Assembly (NCBI RefSeq): GCF_050948175.1 | Contig: NW_027490164.1 | Location: forward strand, 868,001-932,000 | Source of the DNA: Xylocopa sonorina | Taxonomy: Eukaryota > Arthropoda > Insecta > Hymenoptera > Apidae | DNA: 64,000 nt | Direction: 5' to 3' | Part shown: in pieces, positions 9,742-21,393 of the stretch | How the letters are laid out: every line of letters starts with the position of its first letter | How positions within the stretch are numbered: position 1 is the stretch's first letter | Notes under the pieces: model-generated | Seen by the model: only the letters and a program-made list of their open reading frames with translations | Databases searched by the model: none | What the model was told of the DNA's origin: nothing | Position numbers and translations under genes: made by a program

Positions 9742-11133
9742 TGTCATGCATACCTCGCATTCACTACAAAACATTGTAAATGCGACTACTGCTTGCTAGG
9801 AAGTAGAGTTTGCAGATGTCTCCGCATCGAGGCCATGGAGTTCTAACGCTTCTTAACACGCGATATCGAATCCCTCTTCTGTGTTTCATGATAAGATATA
9901 ATATTCATTGCGAAGTGTCATGCATACCTCGCATTCACTACAAAAGAATGTAAATGCGACTACTGCTTGCTAGGAAATAGAGTTTGCAGATGCCTACGTA
10001 TCGTGGCAATAGAGTTCTAATGCTGCTTAAATCGCGATATCGCATCTCATTTCTATGTTTCGTGATAAATTATAATATTCATTCCGAAGTGTCATGTATA
10101 CCTCGAATTCACTTCAAAAGAATCTAAATGCGACACTTCCATGCTAGGAAATAGCGTTTGCAGATATCTCCGCTTCGGGGCAATAGGTTTCTAATGCTTC
10201 TTAGATTGCGATATCGCATCTCATTTCTATGCTTCGTGATAGGATATAATGTTCATTGCGAAGTGTCACGTATACCTCGTATTCACTTCAAAAGAATGTA
10301 AATGCGAATCTTCCTTGCTAGGAAGTAGCGCTTGCAGATATCTATGTATCGTAGCAATAGAGTTCTAATGCTTCTCAAAACGCGATATCGCATCTCATTT
10401 CTATGTTTCCTGATAAGATATAATATTCATTGCGAAGTGTCATGTATACCTCGTGTTCACTTCAAAAGAATGTAAATGCGACTACTGCTTGCTAGGAAAT
10501 AGCGTTTGCAGTAGTCTACATGTCGTAGCAATAGAGTTCTAATGCTACTTAAATCGCTATATCGCATCTCATTTGTATGTTTCGTGATAAGATATAATAT
10601 TCATTGCGAAATGTCATGTATACCTCGTATTCACTTCAAAAGAATGTATGTGCGACACTTCCATGCTGGGAAATAGCGTTTGCCGATGTCTCCGCATCGA
10701 GGCCATAGACTTCTAATGCTTCTTAAAACGCGATATCGCATCCCTCTTCTGTGTTTCATGATAAGATATAATATTCATTGCGAAGTGTCATGCATACCTC
10801 GTATTCACTACAAAAGAATGTAAATGCGACTACTGCTTGCTAGGAAATAGCGTTTGTAGATGTCTCCGCATCGAGACCGTAGAGTTCTAATGCTTCTTAA
10901 AACGCGATATCGCATCCCTCCACTGTGTTTCATGATAAGATATAATATTCATTGCGAAGTGTCATGTATACCTCGTATTCACTTCACACGAATATAAATG
11001 CGACTACTGCTTGCTAAGAAATAGCGTTTGCAGATGTCTACGTATCGTAGCAATAGCGTTCTAATGCTACTTATATCGCGATATGACACCTCATTTATAT
11101 GTTTCGTGACAAGATATAATATTCATTGCGAAG
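9742..11133 (+). repeat. Leading eight monomers of the 24-mer HOR
   Basis: Eight monomers (1392 bp) start at 9742, 9916, 10090, 10264, 10438, 10612, 10786 and 10960. They have the same order and diagnostic variants as the last eight monomers of the 13-monomer half-unit, for example CAAAACATTG, then GTATCGTGGC, then AAGAATCTAAATG, then GTGTTCAC, then TGGGAAATAGCG / TTTGCCGATG. They are the incomplete first half-unit of the HOR that continues rightward. Confidence 0.85.
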
Positions 11134-13046
11134 TGTCACGTATACCTCGAATACACTTCAAAAGTATGTAAATGCGACTATTCCTTGCTAGGAAATAGCG
11201 TTTGCAGATGTCTACGTATCGTAGCAATAGTGTTCTAATGCTTCTTAGATCGCGATATCGCATCTCATTTATACGTTTCGTGATAAGATATAATATTCAT
11301 TGCGAAGTGTCATGTATACCTCGTATATACTTCAAAAAATGTAAATGCGACACTTCCATGCTAGGAAATATCGTTTGCAGATATCTCCGCTTCGGGGCAA
11401 TAGGTTTCTAATGCATCTTAAAACGCGATGTCGCATCTCACTTGTATGTTACATGATAAGATATAATATTCATTGCGAAGTGTCATGTATACCTCCTATT
11501 CACTCCAAACGAATGTAACTGCGAATCTCCCTTGCTAGGAAATAGCGTTTGCAGATGTCTACGTAGCGTAGCAATGGAGTTCTAATGTTTCGCAAAACGC
11601 GATATCGCATCTCATTTCTATGCTTCGTGATAAGATATAATATTCATTGCGAAGTGTCATGTACACCTCGTATTCACTTCAAAAGAATGTAAATGCGACT
11701 ATTGCTTGCTAGCAAATAGCGTTTGCAGATGTCTACGTATCGTAGCAATAGAGTTCTGATGCTACTTAAATCGCGATATCGCATCTCATTTGTACGTTTC
11801 GTGATAAGATATAATATTCATTGCGAAATGTCATGTATACCTCGTATTCACTTCAAAAGAATGTATGTGCGACACTTCCATGCTAGAAAATAGAGTTTGC
11901 AGTTGTCTCCGCATCGAGGCCATAGAGTTCTAAAGCTTCTTAACACGCGATATCGCATCCCTCTTCTGTGTTTCATGATAAGATATAATATTCATTGCGA
12001 AGTGTCATGCATACCTCGCATTCACTACAAAACATTGTAAATGCGACTACTGCTTGCTAGGAAGTAGAGTTTGCAGATGTCTCCGCATCGAGGCCATGGA
12101 GTTCTAACGCTTCTTAACACGCGATATCGAATCCCTCTTCTGTGTTTCATGATAAGATATAATATTCATTGCGAAGTGTCATGCATACCTCGCATTCACT
12201 ACAAAAGAATGTAAATGCGACTACTGCTTGCTAGGAAATAGCGTTTGCAGATGCCTACGTATCGTGGCAATAGAGTTCTAATGCTGCTTAAATCGCGATA
12301 TCGCATCTCATTTCTATGTTTCGTGATAAATTATAATATTCCTTCCGAAGTGTCATGTATACCTCGAATTCACTTCAAAAGAATCTAAATGCGACACTTC
12401 CATGCTAGGAAATAGCGTTTGCAGATATCTCCGCTTCGGGGCAATAGGTTTCTAATGCTTCTTAGATTGCGATATCGCATCTCATTTCTATGCTTCGTGA
12501 TAGGATATAATGTTCATTGCGAAGTGTCACGTATACCTCGTATTCACTTCAAAAGAATGTAAATGCGACTATTGCTTGCTAGCAAATAGCGTTTGCAGAT
12601 GTCTACGTATCGTAGCAATAGAGTTCTAATGCTGCTTAGATCGCGATATCGCATCTCATTTCTATGTTTCGTGATAAGTTATAATATTCATTCCGAAGTG
12701 TCATGTAAACCTCGAATTCATTTCAACAGAATGTAAATGCGACTATTGCCTGCTAGGAAATAGCGTTTGCAGATGTCTCCGCATCGAGGCCATAGACTTC
12801 TAATGCTTTTTAAAACGCGATATCGCATCCCTCCACTGTGTTTCATGATAAGATATAATATTCATTGCGAAGTGTCATGTATACCTCGTATTCACTTCAC
12901 ACGAATATAAATGCGACTACTGCTTGCTAGGAAATAGCGTTTGCGGATGTCTACGTATCGTAGCAATAGCGTTCTAATGCTACTTATATCGCGATATGAC
13001 ACCTCATTTATATGTTTCGTGACAAGATATAATATTCATTGCGAAG
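11134..13046 (+). repeat. 24-mer HOR: 11-monomer half-unit, copy 1
   Basis: Eleven monomers (1913 bp) open with the CTCGAATACACTTC copy and the 173-bp TATATACTTCAAAAAATG copy. They close with TCATTTCAACAG and CACACGAATATAAATG copies. The half-unit recurs at 15308-17219 with roughly ten differences seen by eye, about 99.5% identity. The adjacent 13-monomer half-unit shares the first few and middle monomers but differs in the third, fourth and last ones. Confidence 0.9.
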
Positions 13047-15307
13047 TGTCATGTATACCTCGAATACACTTCAAAAGTATGTAAATGCGACTATTCCTTG
13101 CTAGGAAATAGCGTTTGCAGAAGTCTACGTATCGTAGCAATAGTGTTCTAATGCTTCTTAGATCGCGATATCGCATCTCATTTATACGTTTCGTGATAAG
13201 ATATAATATTCATTGCGAAGTGTCATGTATACCTCGTATATACTTCAAAAAATGTAAATGCGACACTTCCATGCTAGGAAATATCGTTTGCAGATATCTC
13301 CGCTTCGGGGCAATAGATTTCTAATGCATCTTAAAACGCGATGTCGCATCTCACTTGTATGTTACATGATAAGATATAATATTCATTGCGAAGTGTCATG
13401 TATACCTCCTATTCACTCCAAACGAATGTAACTGCGAATCTCCCTTGCTAGGAAATAGCGTTTGCAGATGTCTACGTATCGTAGCAGTAAAGTTCTAATG
13501 CTACTTAAATTGCGATATCGCATCTCATCTATATGTTTCCTGATAAGATATAATATTCATTGCGAAGTGTCTAGTATCCCTCGTATTCACTTCAAAAGAA
13601 TGTAAATGCGACTATTGCTTGCTAGCAAATAGCGTTTGCAGATGTCTACGTATCGTAGCAATAGAGTTCTGATGCTACTTAAATCGCGATATCGCATCTC
13701 ATTTGTACGTTTCGTGATAAGATATAATATTCATTGCGAAATGTCATGTATACCTCGTATTCACTTCAAAAGAATGTATGTGCGACACTTCCATGCTAGA
13801 AAATAGAGTTTGCAGTTGTCTCCGCATCGAGGCCATAGAGTTCTAAAGCTTCTTAACACGCGATATCGCATCCCTCTTCTGTGTTTCATGATAAGATATA
13901 ATATTCATTGCGAAGTGTCATGCATACCTCGCATTCACTACAAAACATTGTAAATGCGACTACTGCTTGCTAGGAAGTAGAGTTTGCAGATGTCTCCGCA
14001 TCGAGGCCATGGAGTTCTAACGCTTCTTAACACGCGATATCGAATCCCTCTTCTGTGTTTCATGATAAGATATAATATTCATTGCGAAGTGTCATGCATA
14101 CCTCGCATTCACTACAAAAGAATGTAAATGCGACTACTGCTTGCTAGGAAATAGCGTTTGCAGATGCCTACGTATCGTGGCAATAGAGTTCTAATGCTGC
14201 TTAAATCGCGATATCGCATCTCATTTCTATGTTTCGTGATAAATTATAATATTCATTCCGAAGTGTCATGTATACCTCGAATTCACTTCAAAAGAATCTA
14301 AATGCGACACTTCCATGCTAGGAAATAGCGTTTGCAGATATCTCCGCTTCGGGGCAATAGGTTTCTAATGCTTCTTAGATTGCGATATCGCATCTCATTT
14401 CTATGCTTCGTGATAGGATATAATGTTCATTGCGAAGTGTCACGTATACCTCGTATTCACTTCAAAAGAATGTAAATGCGAATCTTCCTTGCTAGGAAAT
14501 AGCGCTTGCAGATATCTATGTATCGTAGCAATAGAGTTCTAATGCTTCTCAAAACGCAATATCGCATCTCATTTCTATGTTTCCTGATAAGATATAATAT
14601 TCATTGCGAAGTGTCATGTATACCTCGTGTTCACTTCAAAAGAATGTAAATGCGACTATTGCTTGCTAGGAAATAGCGTTTGCAGTAGTCTACATGTCGT
14701 AGCAATAGAGTTCTAATGCTACTTAAATCGCTATATCGCATCTCATTTGTATGTTTCGTGATAAGATATAATATTCATTGCGAAATGTCATGTATACCTC
14801 GTATTCACTTCAAAAGAATGTATGTGCGACACTTCCATGCTGGGAAATAGCGTTTGCCGATGTCTCCGCATCGAGGCCATAGACTTCTAATGCTTTTTAA
14901 AACGCGATATCGCATCCCTCTTCTGTGTTTCATGATAAGATATAATATTCATTGCGAAGTGTCATGCATACCTCGTATTCACTACAAAAGAATGTAAATG
15001 CGACTACTGCTTGCTAGGAAATAGCGTTTGTAGATGTCTCCGCATCGAGACCGTAGAGTTCTAATGCTTCTTAAAACGCGATATCGCATCCCTCCACTGT
15101 GTTTCATGATAAGATATAATATTCATTGCGAAGTGTCATGTATACCTCGTATTCACTTCACACGAATATAAATGCGACTACTGCTTGCTAAGAAATAGCG
15201 TTTGCAGATGTCTACGTATCGTAGCAATAGCGTTCTAATGCTACTTATATCGCGATATGACACCTCATTTATATGTTTCGTGACAAGATATAATATTCAT
15301 TGCGAAG
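13047..15307 (+). repeat. 24-mer HOR: 13-monomer half-unit, copy 1
   Basis: Thirteen monomers (2261 bp) begin with the same opening pair as the 11-monomer half-unit. They then have a third monomer ending GTAGCAGTAAAG and a fourth starting TGTCTAGTATCCC. The tail has GAATCTTCC, GTGTTCAC, TGGGAAATAGCG, TTTGTAGATG and CACACGAATATAAATG copies. The half-unit recurs almost exactly at 17220-19480. With its 11-monomer partner it makes a period of about 4174 bp. Confidence 0.9.
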
Positions 15308-17219
15308 TGTCACGTATACCCCGAATACACTTCAAAAGTATGTAAATGCGACTATTCCTTGCTAGGAAATAGCGTTTGCAGATGTCTACGTATCGTAGCA
15401 ATAGTGTTCTAATGCTTCTTAGATCGCGATATCGCATCTCATTTATACGTTTCGTGATAAGATATAATATTCATTGCGAAGTGTCATGTATACCTCGTAT
15501 ATACTTCAAAAAATGTAAATGCGACACTTCCATGCTAGGAAATATCGTTTGCAGATATCTCCGCTTCGGGGCAGTAGGTTTCTAATGCATCTTAAAACGC
15601 GATGTCGCATCTCACTTGTATGTTACATGATAAGATATAATATTCATTGCGAAGTGTCATGTATACCTCCTATTCACTCCAAACGAATGTAACTGCGAAT
15701 CTCCCTTGCTAGGAAATAGCGTTTGCAGATGTCTACGTAGCGTAGCAATGGAGTTCTAATGTTTCGCAAAACGCGATATCGCATCTCATTTCTATGCTTC
15801 GTGATAAGATATAATATTCATTGCGAAGTGTCATGTACACCTCGTATTCACTTCAAAAGAATGTAAATGCGACTATTGCTTGCTAGCAAATAGCGTTTGC
15901 AGATGTCTACGTATCGTAGCAATAGAGTTCTGATGCTACTTAAATCGCGATATCGCATCTCATTTGTACGTTTCGTGATAAGATATAATATTCATTGCGA
16001 AATGTCATGTATACCTCGTATTCACTCCAAAGAATGTATGTGCGACACTTCCATGCTAGAAAATAGAGTTTGCAGTTGTCTCCGCATCGAGGCCATAGAG
16101 TTCTAAAGCTTCTTAACACGCGATATCGCATCCCTCTTCTGTGTTTCATGATAAGATATAATATTCATTGCGAAGTGTCATGCATACCTCGCATTCACTA
16201 CAAAACATTGTAAATGCGACTACTGCTTGCTAGGAAGTAGAGTTTGCAGATGTCTCCACATCGAGGCCATGGAGTTCTAATGCTTCTTAACACGCGATAT
16301 CGAATCCCTCTTCTGTGTTTCATGATAAGATATAATATTCATTGCGAAGTGTCATGCATACCTCGCATTCACTACAAAAGAATGTAAATGCGACTACTGC
16401 TTGCTAGGAAATAGCGTTTGCAGATGCCTACGTATCGTAGCAATAGAGTTCTAATGCTGCTTAAATCGCGATATCGCATCTCATTTCTATGTTTCGTGAT
16501 AAATTATAATATTCATTCCGAAGTGTCATGTATACCTCGAATTCACTTCAAAAGAATCTAAATGCGACACTTCCATGCTAGGAAATAGCGTTTGCAGATA
16601 TCTCCGCTTCGGGGCAATAGGTTTCTAATGCTTCTTAGATTGCGATATCGCATCTCATTTCTATGCTTCGTGATAGGATATAATGTTCATTGCGAAGTGT
16701 CACGTATACCTCGTATTCACTTCAAAAGAATGTAAATGCGACTATTGCTTGCTAGCAAATAGCGTTTGCAGATGTCTACGTATCGTAGCAATAGAGTTCT
16801 AATGCTGCTTAGAATGCGATATCGCATCTCATTTCTATGTTTCGTGATAAGTTATAATATTCATTCCGAAGTGTCATGTAAACCTCGAATTCATTTCAAC
16901 AGAATGTAAATGCGACTATTGCCTGCTAGGAAATAGCGTTTGCAGATGTCTCCGCATCGAGGCCATAGACTTCTAATGCTTTTTAAAACGCGATATCGCA
17001 TCCCTCCACTGTGTTTCATGATAAGATATAATATTCATTGCGAAGTGTCATGTATACCTCGTATTCACTTCACACGAATATAAATGCGACTACTGCTTGC
17101 TAGGAAATAGCGTTTGCAGATGTCTACGTATCGTAGCAATAGCGTTCTAATGCTACTTATATCGCGATATGACACCTCATTTATATGTTTCGTGACAAGA
17201 TATAATATTCATTGCGAAG
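15308..17219 (+). repeat. 24-mer HOR: 11-monomer half-unit, copy 2
   Basis: This is a near-identical repeat of 11134-13046, at an offset of 4174 bp. Its length is 1912 bp because of one further base lost in the CACTCCAAAGAATGTATG copy near 16026. Private changes include CCCCGAATAC near 15320, CTCCACATCG near 16255 and TTAGAATGCG near 16810. It contains no gene; short open frames on both strands here are satellite frames. Confidence 0.9.
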
Positions 17220-19480
17220 TGTCATGTATACCTCGAATACACTTCAAAAGTATGTAAATGCGACTATTCCTTGCTAGGAAATAGCGTTTGCAGAAGTCTA
17301 CGTATCGTAGCAATAGTGTTCTAATGCTTCTTAGATCGCGATATCGCATCTCATTTATACGTTTCGTGATAAGATATAATATTCATTGCGAAGTGTCATG
17401 TATACCTCGTATATACTTCAACAAATGTAAATGCGACACTTCCATGCTAGGAAATATCGTTTGCAGATATCTCCGCTTCGGGGCAATAGGTTTCTAATGC
17501 ATCTTAAAACGCGATGTCGCATCTCACTTGTATGTTACATGATAAGATATAATATTCATTGCGAAGTGTCATGTATACCTCCTATTCACTCCAAACGAAT
17601 GTAACTGCGAATCTCCCTTGCTAGGAAATAGCGTTTGCAGATGTCTACGTATCGTAGCAGTAAAGTTCTAATGCTACTTAAATTGCGATATCGCATCTCA
17701 TCTATATGTTTCCTGATAAGATATAATATTCATTGCGAAGTGTCTAGTATCCCTCGTATTCACTTCAAAAGAATGTAAATGCGACTATTGCTTGCTAGCA
17801 AATAGCGTTTGCAGATGTCTACGTATCGTAGCAATAGAGTTCTGATGCTACTTAAATCGCGATATCGCATCTCATTTGTACGTTTCGTGATAAGATATAA
17901 TATTCATTGCGAAATGTCATGTATACCTCGTATTCACTTCAAAAGAATGTATGTGCGACACTTCCATGCTAGAAAATAGAGTTTGCAGTTGTCTCCGCAT
18001 CGAGGCCATAGAGTTCTAAAGCTTCTTAACACGCGATATCGCATCCCTCTTCTGTGTTTCATGATAAGATATAATATTCATTGCGAAGTGTCATGCATAC
18101 CTCGCATTCACTACAAAACATTGTAAATGCGACTACTGCTTGCTAGGAAGTAGAGTTTGCAGATGTCTCCGCATCGAGGCCATGGAGTTCTAACGCTTCT
18201 TAACACGCGATATCGAATCCCTCTTCTGTGTTTCATGATAAGATATAATATTCATTGCGAAGTGTCATGCATACCTCGCATTCACTACAAAAGAATGTAA
18301 ATGCGACTACTGCTTGCTAGGAAATAGCGTTTGCAGATGCCTACGTATCGTGGCAATAGAGTTCTAATGCTGCTTAAATCGCGATATCGCATCTCATTTC
18401 TATGTTTCGTGATAAATTATAATATTCATTCCGAAGTGTCATGTATACCTCGAATTCACTTCAAAAGAATCTAAATGCGACACTTCCATGCTAGGAAATA
18501 GCGTTTGCAGATATCTCCGCTTCGGGGCAATAGGTTTCTAATGCTTCTTAGATTGCGATATCGCATCTCATTTCTATGCTTCGTGATAGGATATAATGTT
18601 CATTGCGAAGTGTCACGTATACCTCGTATTCACTTCAAAAGAATGTAAATGCGAATCTTCCTTGCTAGGAAATAGCGCTTGCAGATATCTATGTATCGTA
18701 GCAATAGAGTTCTAATGCTTCTCAAAACGCGATATCGCATCTCATTTCTATGTTTCCTGATAAGATATAATATTCATTGCGAAGTGTCATGTATACCTCG
18801 TGTTCACTTCAAAAGAATGTAAATGCGACTATTGCTTGCTAGGAAATAGCGTTTGCAGTAGTCTACATGTCGTAGCAATAGAGTTCTAATGCTACTTAAA
18901 TCGCTATATCGCATCTCATTTGTATGTTTCGTGATAAGATATAATATTCATTGCGAAATGTCATGTATACCTCGTATTCACTTCAAAAGAATGTATGTGC
19001 GACACTTCCATGCTGGGAAATAGCGTTTGCCGATGTCTCCGCATCGAGGCCATAGACTTCTAATGCTTCTTAAAACGCGATATCGCATCCCTCTTCTGTG
19101 TTTCATGATAAGATATAATATTCATTGCGAAGTGTCATGCATACCTCGTATTCACTACAAAAGAATGTAAATGCGACTACTGCTTGCTAGGAAATAGCGT
19201 TTGTAGATGTCTCCGCATCGAGACCGTAGAGTTCTAATGCTTCTTAAAACGCGATATCGCATCCCTCCACTGTGTTTCATGATAAGATATAATATTCATT
19301 GCGAAGTGTCATGTATACCTCGTATTCACTTCACACGAATATAAATGCGACTACTGCTTGCTAAGAAATAGCGTTTGCAGATGTCTACGTATCGTAGCAA
19401 TAGCGTTCTAATGCTACTTATATCGCGATATGACACCTCATTTATATGTTTCGTGACAAGATATAATATTCATTGCGAAG
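17220..19480 (+). repeat. 24-mer HOR: 13-monomer half-unit, copy 2
   Basis: This is a near-identical repeat of 13047-15307 at an offset of 4173 bp, 2261 bp long. A private change is TTCAACAAATG in the second monomer in place of TTCAAAAAATG. Monomer order and the positions of the 173-bp copies are preserved. Confidence 0.9.
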
Positions 19481-21393
19481 TGTCACGTATACCTCGAATA
19501 CACTTCAAAAGTATGTAAATGCGACTATTCCTTGCTAGGAAATAGCGTTTGCAGATGTCTACGTATCGTAGCAATAGTGTTCTAATGCTTCTTAGATCGC
19601 GATATCGCATCTCATTTATACGTTTCGTGATAAGATATAATATTCATTGCGAAGTGTCATGTATACCTCGTATATACTTCAAAAAATGTAAATGCGACAC
19701 TTCCATGCCAGGAAATATCGTTTGCAGATATCTCCGCTTCGGGGCAATAGGTTTCTAATGCATCTTAAAACGCGATGTCGCATCTCACTTGTATGTTACA
19801 TGATAAGATATAATATTCATTGCGAAGTGTCATGTATACCTCCTATTCACTCCAAACGAATGTAACTGCGAATCTCCCTTGCTAGGAAATAGCGTTTGCA
19901 GATGTCTACGTAGCGTAGCAATGGAGTTCTAATGTTTCGCAAAACGCGATATCGCATCTCATTTCTATGCTTCGTGATAAGATATAATATTCATTGCGAA
20001 GTGTCATGTACACCTCGTATTCACTTCAAAAGAATGTAAATGCGACTATTGCTTGCTAGCAAATAGCGTTTGCAGATGTCTACGTATCGTAGCAATAGAG
20101 TTCTGATGCTACTTAAATCGCGATATCGCATCTCATTTGTACGTTTCGTGATAAGATATAATATTCATTGCGAAATGTCATGTATACCTCGTATTCACTT
20201 CAAAAGAATGTATGTGCGACACTTCCATGCTAGAAAATAGAGTTTGCAGTTGTCTCCGCATCGAGGCCATAGAGTTCTAAAGCTTCTTAACACGCGATAT
20301 CGCATCCCTCTTCTGTGTTTCATGATAAGATATAATATTCATTGCGAAGTGTCATGCATACCTCGCATTCACTACAAAAGAATGTAAATGCGACTACTGC
20401 TTGCTAGGAAATAGCGTTTGCAGATGCCTACGCATCGTAGCAATAGAGTTCTAATGCTGCTTAAATCGCGATATCGCATCTCATTTCTATGTTTCGTGAT
20501 AAATTATAATATTCATTCCGAAGTGTCATGTATACCTCGAATTCACTTCAAAAGAATCTAAATGCGACACTTCCATGCTAGGAAATAGCGTTTGCAGATA
20601 TCTCCGCTTCGGGGCAATAGGTTTCTAATGCTTCTTAGATTGCGATATCGCATCTCATTTCTATGCTTCGTGATAGGATATAATGTTCATTGCGAAGTGT
20701 CACGTATACCTCGTATTCACTTCAAAAGAATGTAAATGCGAATCTTCCTTGCTAGGAAATAGCGCTTGCAGATATCTATGTATCGTAGCAATAGAGTTCT
20801 AATGCTTCTCAAAACGCGATATCGCATCTCATTTCTATGTTTCCTGATAAGATATAATATTCATTGCGAAGTGTCATGTATACCTCGTGTTCACTTCAAA
20901 AGAATGTAAATGCGACTATTGCTTGCTAGGAAATAGCGTTTGCAGTAGTCTACATGTCGTAGCAATAGAGTTCTAATGCTACTTAAATCGCTATATCGCA
21001 TCTCATTTGTATGTTTCGTGATAAGATATAATATTCATTGCGAAATGTCATGTATACCTCGTATTCACTTCAAAAGAATGTATGTGCGAAACTTCCATGC
21101 TGGGAAATAGCGTTTGCAGATGTCTCCGCATCGAGGCCATAGACTTCTAATGCTTCTTAAAACGCGATATCGCATCCCTCTTCTGTGTTTCATGATAAGA
21201 TATAATATTCATTGCGAAGTGTCATGCATACCTCGTATTCACTACAAAAGAATGTAAATGCGACTACTGCTTGCTAGGAAATAGCGTTTGTAGATGTCTC
21301 CGCATCGAGACCGTAGAGTTCTAATGCTTCTTAAAACGCGATATCGCATCCCTCCACTGTGTTTCATGATAAGATATAATATTCATTGCGAAG
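19481..21393 (+). repeat. 24-mer HOR: hybrid 11-monomer half-unit
   Basis: Eleven monomers (1913 bp) form a recombinant half-unit. The first five match the 11-monomer type (third copy with GTAGCGTAGCAATGG, fourth with GTACACC). The last five match the tail of the 13-monomer type (GAATCTTCC, GTGTTCAC, TGGGAAATAGCG, TTTGTAGATG). The CAAAACATTG copy is missing after the GTATGTGCG copy, and the CACACGAATATAAATG copy is missing before the next opening copy at 21394. This half-unit ends the regular HOR. Confidence 0.85.

Noticed and set aside
15897..16149. Overlapping open frames on plus (15897-16106) and minus (15940-16149) strands
   Set aside because: Both fall in a single stretch where one extra base is missing near 16026, which removes stops by frame shift. 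They are not present in sister HOR copies.
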